The notes beneath the pieces were generated by a model that was given only the letters and a program-made list of their open reading frames with translations, ran no database searches and had not been told where the DNA came from. From CAYLJV01 sp964510375 (GTDB lineage Archaea > Hadarchaeota > Hadarchaeia > Hadarchaeales > JAGGTB01), in the NCBI GenBank assembly GCA_964510375.1, contig CAZEBR010000002.1, positions 22,007 through 86,006 on the forward strand: 64,000 nucleotides of DNA, in the 5' to 3' direction. The translations under genes and the position numbers were made by a program. Below are positions 36,117-45,138 of the stretch, piece by piece; positions within the stretch are counted from its first letter, which is position 1; each line of letters begins with the position of its first letter.

Positions 36117-37319
36117 TCAAGAATAAAAGGACAATATCTTTTCCGTTCTCTTCTCTCCAACTATTTCTTTACATTCTGCGTTTTTAAAGAAGTATCTCAG
36201 ATTCTCCTCCAAGTCCTTCGAAAGGAATATATTCACAAAACTCTCGGCGAGTTTCGGATCGTTCTCCATCACTTCTAGAAGCGCGTTAATCTTTCGATCG
36301 GGCGATTTAGACAGCGAATCTTGTATTTCCTCTCCAATGATCAATTCTTTTCCGAACTTATCCCTCCACTTTTTATCATATCTCGCCAACTTCTTTTCGC
36401 TACAGTCCCCCTCCTCCACCCCTTCTACAGCAATTCTACCGGCTATATCCCCGGCCTCAAGAGCGTATCTTACACCGTGACCTGAAAACGGATTGACTTG
36501 CCCGGCGGCCGATCCGACAGCCAAAATTCCATCCGAAACTGTAGAGTCCAAAGGTCCATCCACAGGAAGTTGACCCCTGTAAGCACCCACAGGGACGCTA
36601 CCCTCCAAACGGCTCGGATTCTCCCTACCAATAAACTCGTCCAAAGCCGAATCGGGATGAATCCTAACACCTCGTATTCCTGTCATTGCAAAACCGTCCT
36701 CGTACGGGTACACCCAAGCGTGACCCAAAGGGGCGAGCATTGAATTGAAGTAAAGATCAATGCCATCGCCACTTGAAACGTTCGCCATCAGATACTCGTT
36801 GGATTGAGTAGTTCTCTCCGAATTCCAATCGGAACCCAGCAGATCGGAGAGAAAGATGCTGGACCACTCGGCCCTAGCTCCAGTAGCATCGATAACAACT
36901 TCGCTCTCGATCTCTTCCGACCATTCACCCGACTCGGCGCGTACTCCATCTATCCCGCGTGATCCGGTAAGGAGGCCCCTGACAGGAGAACTCAACCATA
37001 TATCAGCTCCAGCTTTCACTGCCCTCAGCGAGAGTTTTTTATCGAAATCATTTCTGTCGATTACTTTGCCAAAATCACCCTCTACCGCCAAACTCCTGTG
37101 AGGCGTATGAATCTCGACTTTACTTACTTCATTTATTTTTGAATCCGAAAGATCATCTTCCACGACGTCCGAAAGAACCCAAGAGGAGGCCTGAGTCCGT
37201 CCTATTCCCGCCTGAAGTTCAAGCACGAGCACCTCGGCTCCATTTTCGGAAGCTGATTTTGCGGCCGTCAAACCTGCCGGACCGGCTCCTGCGACTATAA
37301 TATCAAAATCATCAGACAT
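36117..37319 (-). CDS. Geranylgeranyl-reductase-like FAD-dependent oxidoreductase
   Basis: A 400-residue flavoprotein. FDIIVAGAGPAGLTAAKSAS binds FAD at the N-terminus; GILAVGSAAGQVNPFSGHGVRYALEAG (read in two halves, SAAGQVNPFSGHGVRY) is the second FAD motif typical of geranylgeranyl reductases. Archaeal members saturate the isoprenoid chains of archaeol or related isoprenoids. The ATG 10 codons inside the longest frame fits the family start. The gene leaves a 160-base gap to the TFB gene, divergently. Confidence 0.8.
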   Translation of the reverse strand: MSDDFDIIVAGAGPAGLTAAKSASENGAEVLVLELQAGIGRTQASSWVLSDVVEDDLSDSKINEVSKVEIHTPHRSLAVEGDFGKVIDRNDFDKKLSLRAVKAGADIWLSSPVRGLLTGSRGIDGVRAESGEWSEEIESEVVIDATGARAEWSSIFLSDLLGSDWNSERTTQSNEYLMANVSSGDGIDLYFNSMLAPLGHAWVYPYEDGFAMTGIRGVRIHPDSALDEFIGRENPSRLEGSVPVGAYRGQLPVDGPLDSTVSDGILAVGSAAGQVNPFSGHGVRYALEAGDIAGRIAVEGVEEGDCSEKKLARYDKKWRDKFGKELIIGEEIQDSLSKSPDRKINALLEVMENDPKLAESFVNIFLSKDLEENLRYFFKNAECKEIVGEKRTEKILSFYS

Positions 37320-37480
37320 TCTCCAGGCCCTACCCAACTTAGCAGACACCTATTTATAAACTAAAAATAGTGCTTAAAAATAATGTTTTGTCTTTATAAA
37401 ACATCTTCGTACTATTTCGTGGCAGGGCGAAGATGAAAGATATTGCCAAACCGGACGTGGGAAACCACAGGTGAAACGTA

Positions 37481-38377
37481 ATGCAATGCCCACAATGCGG
37501 TAGCAATTCGATAGTACAGGACAAGGCCCGAGGCGAAAAAGTCTGTACCAGATGTGGGCTGGTGCTTCTCGAAAAAGAAATGAGCTCGGAACCCGAATGG
37601 CACGCCGAACCGGGGAAGGAAAAAGGAAGGGCCGATACGTCGTCCGGGTCCGACATAACGCAACACGATCTAGGACTGGGAAGCAGGATGGGGGACTCAA
37701 ACGATCTCTCCCCCGCCTGGAAGTCAAAACTCAGGAGACTGAGAAAGTGGCACAAGAGATCGAGGGCCACCAACTATCAGGAAAAGAGCTTGAGACAGGC
37801 CCTGATCAACTTGGACAAGCTCTGCGAGGATCTTTTCCTTCCAAAGTCACTGAAGGCGGAAGTGAGCGTGCTCTTCCGAAAGGCGAAGGACAATGAAATC
37901 ACTCCCGGAAGAAACACCTGGAGCGTGCTCGCAGCTTTGATATTTATAGTGGCAAGGATGCGACAAATTCCTAGAACGGAAAAAGAGGTTGCCGAGATCC
38001 TGAGAAGGAGGACCGACCTCGAGGAAAAGGAAGCACAACAGGCCCTGAGAAGAAACAGGAAAGTCTTGGCTAGGGAGCTGGACATAGACGTCCCGAGACC
38101 TAGGCCAAAGGAGTATCTGGACAGGTTCGCATCCCGACTCGACCTGCCAAAAAAGGTTCAATCCAGAGCACACGAGATGTCCTCATCGATCCCGAAAAAA
38201 TTCAAGTCGAAAAAGGCCTCGTTCCTGGTGGCGGCTTCCGTGCTGTACAACGCTTCGCAGGAGTTCGACGGAAACGTGAACATCAGGGAAATAGCGGAGA
38301 AGCTTGAGGTAGGGGTCTCAAGCGTGTCTATGACTGGAAAGCGAATTAGGGAGCTCATATCCGACTCTGAGGAATGA
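37481..38377 (+). CDS. tfb: Transcription initiation factor B (TFB)
   Basis: 298 residues. The N-terminal zinc ribbon is CPQCGSNS...VCTRCGLVL (Cx2C...Cx2C), followed by a B-finger-like segment with SEPEWHAEPGKEKGRADT, a Ser/Lys-rich linker, then two cyclin-like repeats (about 100-200 and 205-295), the second ending GVSSVSMTGKRIRELIS. TFB recruits RNA polymerase to TATA/TBP. The end overlaps the DUF429 gene by 23 bases on the opposite strand. Confidence 0.95.
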   Translation: MQCPQCGSNSIVQDKARGEKVCTRCGLVLLEKEMSSEPEWHAEPGKEKGRADTSSGSDITQHDLGLGSRMGDSNDLSPAWKSKLRRLRKWHKRSRATNYQEKSLRQALINLDKLCEDLFLPKSLKAEVSVLFRKAKDNEITPGRNTWSVLAALIFIVARMRQIPRTEKEVAEILRRRTDLEEKEAQQALRRNRKVLARELDIDVPRPRPKEYLDRFASRLDLPKKVQSRAHEMSSSIPKKFKSKKASFLVAASVLYNASQEFDGNVNIREIAEKLEVGVSSVSMTGKRIRELISDSEE

Positions 38378-38900
38378 ATACCTCCTCGCCCTCCTCTCCC
38401 ACCCCCTCAACCCTCCCCTCCAGATATAGCAAACCCGTGATTGCGGCCATGATCGAGTCTATCTCGTGTTCGTTCATATTTCCATCCACTCTCCAACCTC
38501 TACTCTCCAGTTCCCGGATCCAATCGCTCCTTTCCTTAGAATCGAAGAGTATCCTGCCGGAAGTGAGAGGATGGACCTCTATCACCTCCAAACCCGAGTC
38601 CGAGAGTTTTTCCGCAAGGGAAATCCCCCTCTCGGTGAGATATTTCATGCCACCCAATTCAGGAGGAAGTACCCTATAACCTCGATCCACCAGTTCCGCA
38701 TCGGCCGGCCGAAGTCCTCCCTCGTCGGGAAAGCTCAGTGGTGCATCGATCGCGACGATATCCGGCGACGATTTCCGGCATGGTTCGATTATCTCTTCAT
38801 CGCGGTGGAAAACTTGGCTCTTAAGATTCTTCCCATCCAGAACGGTTACACCGGTCGGGTTCTCCTCCTTTCCCGCAAGATCTATCCCGACAGATTTCAT
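38355..38900 (-). CDS. DUF429 family protein (RNase H-like fold)
   Basis: 181 residues. VGIDLAGKEENPTGVTVL, DIVAIDAPLSFP and VIEVHPLTSGRILF are the conserved DUF429 blocks, predicted to have an RNase H-like nuclease fold. NEHEIDSIMAAITGLLYL holds the last acidic motif. Function unproven. Convergent overlap with tfb. Confidence 0.8.
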   Translation of the reverse strand: MKSVGIDLAGKEENPTGVTVLDGKNLKSQVFHRDEEIIEPCRKSSPDIVAIDAPLSFPDEGGLRPADAELVDRGYRVLPPELGGMKYLTERGISLAEKLSDSGLEVIEVHPLTSGRILFDSKERSDWIRELESRGWRVDGNMNEHEIDSIMAAITGLLYLEGRVEGVGEEGEEVFIPQSRI

Positions 38901-39024
38901 CTTCCCATGTAAAATGCCGGCCGCGAACCTCTAACAGTTTTCGGAAGGACACGGAATATAAAAACAAAAAAGCTCAGAGAACTGTTTACCGAATCGAAAT
39001 CCAAAAATCACCAAGAAGGAATTT

Positions 39025-39801
39025 ATGATGAAAATTTCGCCAGTCCCAAACAAACGAGCATTGAAGGTAAAAACAAAAAAAGAGATCGCCTTGGCCGTTG
39101 CGGATCTTCACCTAGGAATGGTGGCCGAATTATCGAAGAAGGGAATCGAAATTCCCAACCGTGTGCCGCTGGTAGAGGACAGGCTGATGGATCTGATCGA
39201 ATCGGAAGAACCGGATCGACTCTTCTTCTTGGGGGACGTAAAACACAACGTCCCGGTAACGAGCTGGCAGGAATGGAAGTATCTCCCGGAACTGTTCGAA
39301 GAACTGGACAAGAAAGTGAAAGTGGAGATAATACCCGGAAACCACGACGGAGACATAGCTGGAATGATTCCTAGAGACGTGACTCTACACGGTTCGGGCG
39401 GAACCACTTTCGCCGAGGGAAAGGTCGGCTTTCTACACGGGCACGCCTGGCCCGACCCGGAGCTTCTCCACTGTGAAACGATAGTGATGGGACACAACCA
39501 TCCCTCCGTGGAATTTAGAGACGAAGTCAACGCCAGAATAACCGAACCGGCTTGGGTCAAAACGACGATTAGACCAGAGAATCTACCCGAGAATTTGCGT
39601 GAAGAGGTCGGGGAGAACGTTCCAAAAATCGTCGTCGTTCCCGCATTCAGCAAGCTCGTGGGTGGAGGGGCCATCAATCGTAAAATCCCGGAGAAATTGT
39701 TGGGACCCCTTTTCGAGAATGATGCAATCAACCTGGAAGAGGCCGAAATACGCCTCATGGACGGAACCTTCCTAGGCAAGGTCAAAAACCTCCGAGAGTA
39801 G
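39025..39801 (+). CDS. Metallophosphoesterase
   Basis: A 258-residue calcineurin-like phosphoesterase of the archaeal type. Metal motifs in order: ADLHLGM, FFLGDVKHN, PGNHDGD and MGHNHPSVEF, with FLHGHAWPD between. These D-H, GD, GNHD and GHxH residues bind two metals. Similar archaeal proteins occur near DNA repair genes, but substrate is unknown. An adjacent ATG one codon later is equally possible as start. Confidence 0.88.
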   Translation: MMKISPVPNKRALKVKTKKEIALAVADLHLGMVAELSKKGIEIPNRVPLVEDRLMDLIESEEPDRLFFLGDVKHNVPVTSWQEWKYLPELFEELDKKVKVEIIPGNHDGDIAGMIPRDVTLHGSGGTTFAEGKVGFLHGHAWPDPELLHCETIVMGHNHPSVEFRDEVNARITEPAWVKTTIRPENLPENLREEVGENVPKIVVVPAFSKLVGGGAINRKIPEKLLGPLFENDAINLEEAEIRLMDGTFLGKVKNLRE

Positions 39802-39838
39802 AAGAATCGTGACGCAACGACTAGCTCCATTTAAATAA

Positions 39839-39851
39839 GACAAAATTTGTC
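39839..39851. promoter_or_regulatory. 13-bp palindrome upstream of the flavoprotein gene
   Basis: GACAAA and TTTGTC flank a single base, forming a perfect palindrome 37 bases before the ATG at 39888, with AGACAAAC repeated as a half-site at 39861-39868. A TATA-like stretch (CCATTTAAATAAG) lies just before it. Possibly a repressor site. Confidence 0.35.
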
Positions 39852-39887
39852 GGGCGTTATAGACAAACTTTTTATATAAAAACAGGT

Positions 39888-41270
39888 ATGAGTGGGAAGG
39901 GTCAAACTCTGACGGACGTAATTATTATAGGGGCGGGGCCTGCTGGCCTCTTCGCCGCGAAGAAACTGGCGGAAGAATCCGACCTTTCAGTTGAAATTAT
40001 AGAGAAAGGAAAATCGATCAAGGAGAGGAGAAGCCCCTACGAGGAGAACGACAAGTCTCTCGAATCGGAATCGTACGACGTAATGCAGGGCGTCGGCGGA
40101 ACCGGTCTCATGTCGGACGGCACGCTGAACCTGAGTCCGTACATAGGGGGCGATCTGACGAGATTCGTAAGCGGGAGAGAGGCAAAAAGGATAATAAACG
40201 AGATAGACTCCGTATTTCAAGAACACGGAGCTCCGAAGAGAGTTTACGGCGAAAACACTAAAAAAACCGAAGAACTTGCCAGAAAAGCCGCCGCAGCCGA
40301 TGTAAAGTTTATCCCGATCAGGCAGAGGCACATGGGATCCGAAAACCTGCCCGACATAATCACTTCCCTTAAGAAATACCTCGAAGAAAAAGGTGTAAAG
40401 TTCAGGCTCAGAACCAAAGTGAACGAGATAGAGAAGGACGGAGTAATAGCGGACGGGGAAAAAATCGAAGCTGACTACATTCTGGCCTCGCCGGGAAGGA
40501 CCGGGGCCGTATGGTTGTCCGAACAGGCCGAAAAACTCGGATTGAATATTTCTCACGGCGCAATAGACGTCGGGGTCCGAGTGGAGGTTCCGTCGATCCT
40601 GATGGAGCCCGTGATAGAAGTCAGTCGAGATCCCAAGTTCCATATCAGATCTCAATCGTTCGATGACTTTATCCGAACATTCTGCACGAATCACGAAGGA
40701 TTCATAGTGAAGGAAAAATACGACGACTACGTGGGAGTTAACGGACATTCCCTCAAATCGAAGAAGTCCAATAATACCAACTTTGCCTTTTTGTCCAGAG
40801 TGAAGCTCACAGAACCCGTCACGAACACGACCGCTTATGGAGAATCCATAGGACGATTGGCGACTACCATCGGAGGCGGAAGGCCGGTCGTGCAGAGGTT
40901 GGGCGATCTCAGACACGGGCAGAGGTCAACCCCCAGCAGAATCGAACGGGGACATGTGGAGCCCACGCTGAAGGACGTCACGCCGGGCGACATCTCGATG
41001 GCATTGCCGGGCAGAATTGTGACCAGCCTTCAGGAGGCCTTAGACCAACTGGACAACGTGATACCGGGAGTCGCCTCCAACTCCACACTACTGTACGCTC
41101 CCGAAGTGAAACTGTACGCGATGCAGATATCGGTGAATGACAAGATGCAGACCGACCAAGAAAACCTCTTCGTCGCAGGGGACGGTGCAGGACTATCAAG
41201 GGACATAGTCAATGCGAGCGCGACCGGAATACTGGCCGCCCGCGGAATAATGGAAAATGCAGGTAAGTAA
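39888..41270 (+). CDS. FAD-dependent oxidoreductase (COG2509 type)
   Basis: A 460-residue flavoprotein. TDVIIIGAGPAGLFAAKKLA binds FAD; EENDKSLESESYDVMQGVGGTGLMSDGTLNL (read in parts) gives the GGTGLMSDG motif of COG2509 dehydrogenases; LFVAGDGAGLSRDIVNAS is the C-terminal FAD motif. The substrate of this family is unknown. The ATG used is the only one near the start of the domain. Confidence 0.82.
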   Translation: MSGKGQTLTDVIIIGAGPAGLFAAKKLAEESDLSVEIIEKGKSIKERRSPYEENDKSLESESYDVMQGVGGTGLMSDGTLNLSPYIGGDLTRFVSGREAKRIINEIDSVFQEHGAPKRVYGENTKKTEELARKAAAADVKFIPIRQRHMGSENLPDIITSLKKYLEEKGVKFRLRTKVNEIEKDGVIADGEKIEADYILASPGRTGAVWLSEQAEKLGLNISHGAIDVGVRVEVPSILMEPVIEVSRDPKFHIRSQSFDDFIRTFCTNHEGFIVKEKYDDYVGVNGHSLKSKKSNNTNFAFLSRVKLTEPVTNTTAYGESIGRLATTIGGGRPVVQRLGDLRHGQRSTPSRIERGHVEPTLKDVTPGDISMALPGRIVTSLQEALDQLDNVIPGVASNSTLLYAPEVKLYAMQISVNDKMQTDQENLFVAGDGAGLSRDIVNASATGILAARGIMENAGK

Positions 41271-41444
41271 AACAGTAGAAGAACTGAATCTTTCTACGAT
41301 GAAAGAGCCAACGGACTTATATTCCTACCTTTAAATAACCAAAAAATCAAGTCAGGCAGAACTCTAAAGAGAAAAAATAAATTCTGAACAAACAAAATCC
41401 AACCAAGTAGTAAACCTTGGAGATTAAACAAAGGGAACCAAAAG

Positions 41445-41582
41445 ATGATTCAGCTGGGCCTTGAGTACATCAAAATGAGTACGCCCTACTTGGAAAGGGG
41501 CCTCACGTACTTCGCCATCGTGGGGATCCTGCTGGCGATATGGATTCTGCTTAGATACAAAAACTTTGATCTATGGGAATAA
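41445..41582 (+). CDS. Small single-pass membrane protein (45 aa)
   Basis: An intact short frame from ATG to TAA: polar N-terminus IQLGLEYIKMSTPYLERGL, a transmembrane helix of YFAIVGILLAIWILL, then RYKNFDLWE. An AAGGGAACC segment lies 8 bases upstream as a weak ribosome binding site. Codon use is like the neighbours. Its size and composition suggest a membrane micro-protein or subunit; no family can be named. Confidence 0.55.
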   Translation: MIQLGLEYIKMSTPYLERGLTYFAIVGILLAIWILLRYKNFDLWE

Positions 41583-41638
41583 CTCCGTCCCCTTCTCGGC
41601 ACAAAATCGTCTAAAACTCAATAAAATTGAACGTATCT

Positions 41639-42739
41639 TCAATCGCCGAATGAAGTTCCCAAAGCCCTCGCCGTCTCGACAAGCTGTCCGGAGGAATCAA
41701 CATTTCTCTGACAGTCAGCAGCCTTTCGAAGAGGAACCGTTTCGATTTCGGTGCCCCGCAAGGATACCATGGAACCGAACTCCCCCCGAACTACAGCATC
41801 GAGGGCTTCGTATCCGAATCTGGTGGCCAAAACCCTGTCCCTCGCCGTTGGCGTGCCTCCTCGCTGAACGTGCCCCAGAACGGTGGATCTCGTTTCCACC
41901 CTAGTTCGCTCCTCTATCTCGTCCGCAATGTAGGAACTTATACCGCCCAAGCGTCTAGAATCGTAGCTCTCCTCCACACGCTCGCGCTCGGCGTACTCGC
42001 CAGAAGGCGTCTTGACTCCCTCCGAAACCACCGCTATGCTGAACCTTCGCCCGAGCTCATGCCGCTCCTCGATGGCGTCGCAAACCTTTTCCATCGAGTA
42101 TTCTATCTCGGGAATCAGAATAATATCGCCACCACCAGCCAAACCACCCATCAAGGCGAGCCAGCCGGTGTAACGCCCCATCGTTTCCACGACCATCACC
42201 CGTCTGTGCGACTGCGCCGTCGTGTGAAGCCTATCGACCGCGTCAGCTACTATCTGAACGGCCGTGTCAAAACCGAAAGTAACATCCGTTCCGCACACGT
42301 CGTTGTCAATTGTCTTTGGCACTCCCATCAGGGGAATTCCCATTTCGTTGAGTTTTTTAGCAATAGTCAGAGTCCCGTTCCCGCCGATGCAAACGAGCGC
42401 ATCGAGCCCGGCGGACTCAAAGTTCTCCATACACTGTTCGGACATATCTGCCGGGGAATCGACTTCTTCCTCCGGGGGGTAGTACTCGAACGGATTAGCC
42501 TTGTTCGAAGCTCCCAAAATCGTTCCTCCTTGTGTGAGAATCCCGCTGACGTCGTTCCAAGATAAGGAGAGCATATTGTTCTGAACCAGTCCTTCGTAAC
42601 CGTCGGCGATGCCTATTACGTCGATATCATGTTCGTAGATGGCCGGCTTAACTACTGCCCTAATCACGGCATTGAGCCCGGGACAGTCGCCCCCGCCAGT
42701 CAAAACCCCAATTCTTTCAATTTCGGACGAAGAGTTCAT
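41639..42739 (-). CDS. pfkA: 6-phosphofructokinase, PfkA family
   Basis: 366 residues. IGVLTGGGDCPGLNAVIRAV binds nucleotide, CIGGNGTLTIAKKL holds the phosphate-donor site, and PKTIDNDVCGTDVTFGFDTA contains the catalytic TIDND. The donor position is Gly (GGNGT) rather than the Asp of PPi enzymes, but the following motif has PKTIDND instead of PGTIDND, a combination seen in group III ATP enzymes. It would commit fructose-6-phosphate to glycolysis. PfkA is bacterial in origin; many archaea use ADP-dependent enzymes instead. ATP use is the best guess. Confidence 0.88.
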   Translation of the reverse strand: MNSSSEIERIGVLTGGGDCPGLNAVIRAVVKPAIYEHDIDVIGIADGYEGLVQNNMLSLSWNDVSGILTQGGTILGASNKANPFEYYPPEEEVDSPADMSEQCMENFESAGLDALVCIGGNGTLTIAKKLNEMGIPLMGVPKTIDNDVCGTDVTFGFDTAVQIVADAVDRLHTTAQSHRRVMVVETMGRYTGWLALMGGLAGGGDIILIPEIEYSMEKVCDAIEERHELGRRFSIAVVSEGVKTPSGEYAERERVEESYDSRRLGGISSYIADEIEERTRVETRSTVLGHVQRGGTPTARDRVLATRFGYEALDAVVRGEFGSMVSLRGTEIETVPLRKAADCQRNVDSSGQLVETARALGTSFGD

Positions 42740-43127
42740 GAATCAATACCCTCAGTTGAATTATCTCGGAAATCCGCTTTTGTCTTTCGGGACAAGCCCC
42801 TGCTTCAACAGTTTATCTCTCTTTAAAAGAAACTTGTGGAAGAAATATCACAAAGTTTCATCCGGTCCAAAATCTCTTAGCCGGGGGGGGTGATTCGGCG
42901 AATATACCGATTTTTCCGAAATTTTCGTTTAAACAGATTTTGGGATTTAATTATAGTAAATGAACGTTTAGAGACTTTGAAAGTCTATTTCAAATGATAT
43001 AAAATTTTCATATAACTTCTCAAAACTTCGCGTAAACGGTCGTTAGAGATTTTTTAAATACGGCATCCGACCCTGTTTATCCTAGAAGCAGAACGGAACT
43101 TAGAAAAATTATGCGGAGGTGAAAAAA
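42740..43127. other. 388-base intergenic region between divergent pfkA and the secreted protease
   Basis: Contains two likely promoters. One is a TTTTAAAG element (about 42824-42831) for pfkA on the minus strand with a leader of about 60 bases. The other is TTTTTTAAATA (43050-43060) for the protease. A run of eight G residues stands at 42884-42891. No coding signal is supported. Confidence 0.5.
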
Positions 43128-44996
43128 ATGAGAAATATGAATCAAACTGGAATCGCCACGATAGCCGTCGCAGCGGCAGCGGTTGCTCTTATGGGCGGAG
43201 CGCTTGGAACCCCCGTCGCAGTCGATACTATAGATGTACAGAACCCCAACAGCCCGCTCTACGCCTTGGAACGAGCGGGAGAATCCATCAAGGAAGCTAC
43301 CTACGCAGGCGGCACGAATTGGAATCTGGACAGAGCGAAGGAAAGAACCAGTGAATACCAACACGTGGTAAATAATGAAGTGACTCACAACCACATCAAT
43401 CTCCTCGAAGAAGCGGGAAACCGAATGATGAAGGCCGTCAACGAGGCCAAAAACAATGAGGCTCTTGAGAGGGCTCAAAAAGCGTTGCGAAAGCACGAAA
43501 ACACTCTCGAAAGAGTCCGGCAGAGGGTTTCGGACAACGCGAAACCGGCAATTTCGCTGGCGATATCGAGAAGCTCCAGAGTTAGATCGGTGATTAAGGA
43601 CGTCGAAACGGGAGAAATACCCTCTCCAGAAAGCAAAGGACGAGACAGAATTGCGGAAAAGCTGGAACAGGTAGATAGAGAAATGCAGAGACTCGAAAGG
43701 CAGGTCAGAGATAACCGGAGCGGAGGCATGTCCCCCACCCAGATCGCCAGCAACATCGAGATGAGAACCGCCAACGAACTGATGGAAAAGTTCAGCGCAA
43801 TGGCCAGAACCGACAAGGCGGAAGAGTACGTGGGGCTAGCCACGGAAGCTCAAGAACGATTAAATACCGCAGCTAGCTTTTCCCGGGGCAAGCAAGGATT
43901 GCAGAGAGCAATTAGAGAGACTCAAAGACAAATGAAAACGCTGGAAAACGTATATCAAAATGTCCCCGACACCGCAAAGCGAGCAATCGAAAGAAATATG
44001 GACAGAGTCAGACAACATCTGCGGTTACTAGAGAACATCGACAATCAGATCGGGAAGGGAATCCCGGCAGACAGAGCCGGAGAGGCTTTTGAAAACGCCA
44101 TGAAAAGGATCGGACCACCTGAAAATGCTGGACCCCCAGAGAACGCCGGTCCACCGGAGAATGCAGGGGCACCCGAAAACGCAGGACCGCCAGAAAACAT
44201 TGGTCCCTCAGAGAACGCTGGAGCTCCTGAAAACGCAGGCCCCCCCGAAAATATAGGACCTTCCAAAACCGGTGCCACCCCGAGAAGCTTCGTACACGAG
44301 AATGGAAGGCTACCGTCTTGGGTACCGGGTCCACCTCCATGGGCCGGTCCAGGCGGAAGGGATGAAGGAACGCCCGGGGCAATTCCCGACGGAGACAGCA
44401 CAACGGAAGACAACGAGGATTCGACGGAAGACTCGGAGGACGACGAGGAAACCACTGAGAGCTCCGGCTACAATCTCCTTGACGGCATCAGGATCCAGGA
44501 CCCGCCCGCCTCCTATTCAGTCAACACCACCAATGGATACGGAATCGATGGAGATACAGTCATGAATGAGGTTGAAGCGGCGTTCGAAGAGTGGGACGAC
44601 TATACATCCGTGGAGCTTTTCGGTAACACGGTCAACTCCACCACCAAATCAGGCTTCAATCAGGACGGAGAAAACGTGGTATCGTTCGCCCCCCTAGAAA
44701 GTAGCACCGCGGTAGGTAAAACCAAGCTCTGGTACGACGACGAGGAGAAAAAAGTGATCGAGTTCGATATTGTCCTCAACTCGAACCTAAACTGGGGCGT
44801 CGACCCGGACGGAAGCGCCTACGACGTTCAAAATATAATGACGCACGAAGCGGGGCATGCGCTAATCTTAAAAGACGTTTCGGACGAAGACTATGGACAT
44901 CTGACGATGTACTACCAGTCCGAACCGGGAAGCACCGTGAAAAACACCCTGGAAAACGGCGATATCGAGGGACTTCAAGAACTCTACGGAAAATGA
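43128..44996 (+). CDS. Secreted zinc metalloprotease (matrixin/snapalysin-like) with a DUF5667-like domain and a PENA repeat
   Basis: A 622-residue exported protein. GGAGGTG six bases upstream fixes the ATG. Residues 1-30 are a signal-like helix (IATIAVAAAAVALMGGAL). The next part begins NPNSPLYALERAGESIKEA, as in archaeal DUF5667 domains, and is helical and Arg/Glu-rich to about 325. Eight GPPENA-type hexapeptides follow, then an Asp/Glu/Ser/Thr-rich acidic linker. The C-terminal 180 residues form a metalloprotease: THEAGHALILKD has HExxHxxxxxD, where Asp is likely the third zinc ligand, and LTMYYQ holds the Met turn. The family suggests extracellular protein digestion. The combination of domains is unusual. 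Confidence 0.78.
   Translation: MRNMNQTGIATIAVAAAAVALMGGALGTPVAVDTIDVQNPNSPLYALERAGESIKEATYAGGTNWNLDRAKERTSEYQHVVNNEVTHNHINLLEEAGNRMMKAVNEAKNNEALERAQKALRKHENTLERVRQRVSDNAKPAISLAISRSSRVRSVIKDVETGEIPSPESKGRDRIAEKLEQVDREMQRLERQVRDNRSGGMSPTQIASNIEMRTANELMEKFSAMARTDKAEEYVGLATEAQERLNTAASFSRGKQGLQRAIRETQRQMKTLENVYQNVPDTAKRAIERNMDRVRQHLRLLENIDNQIGKGIPADRAGEAFENAMKRIGPPENAGPPENAGPPENAGAPENAGPPENIGPSENAGAPENAGPPENIGPSKTGATPRSFVHENGRLPSWVPGPPPWAGPGGRDEGTPGAIPDGDSTTEDNEDSTEDSEDDEETTESSGYNLLDGIRIQDPPASYSVNTTNGYGIDGDTVMNEVEAAFEEWDDYTSVELFGNTVNSTTKSGFNQDGENVVSFAPLESSTAVGKTKLWYDDEEKKVIEFDIVLNSNLNWGVDPDGSAYDVQNIMTHEAGHALILKDVSDEDYGHLTMYYQSEPGSTVKNTLENGDIEGLQELYGK
44112..44255 (+). repeat. Eight tandem 18-base repeats coding GPPENA-type hexapeptides
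   Basis: Codes eight units in a row: GPPENA three times, GAPENA, GPPENI, GPSENA, GAPENA, GPPENI. Third-base differences between units show that the amino acids are kept while the DNA drifts, so the linker is under protein-level selection. Confidence 0.85.
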
Positions 44997-45138
44997 AACC
45001 TACAGGTCCCGTAAAGGCAACCTACCCTCCTCTTTATTTTTTATATATTTTTGAAACCGATTAAAGCTCCTGGAAAGGAGCGAATAAGCGGTTCTCCTTT
45101 AAGGTAATCCCATCAACTTTGTATTGAAACTAGAGGTG

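Noticed and set aside
44008..44455. Long minus-strand open frames under the protease repeat
   Set aside because: They arise from the repetitive, G+C-rich repeat region; the plus-strand gene is clearly the coding one.
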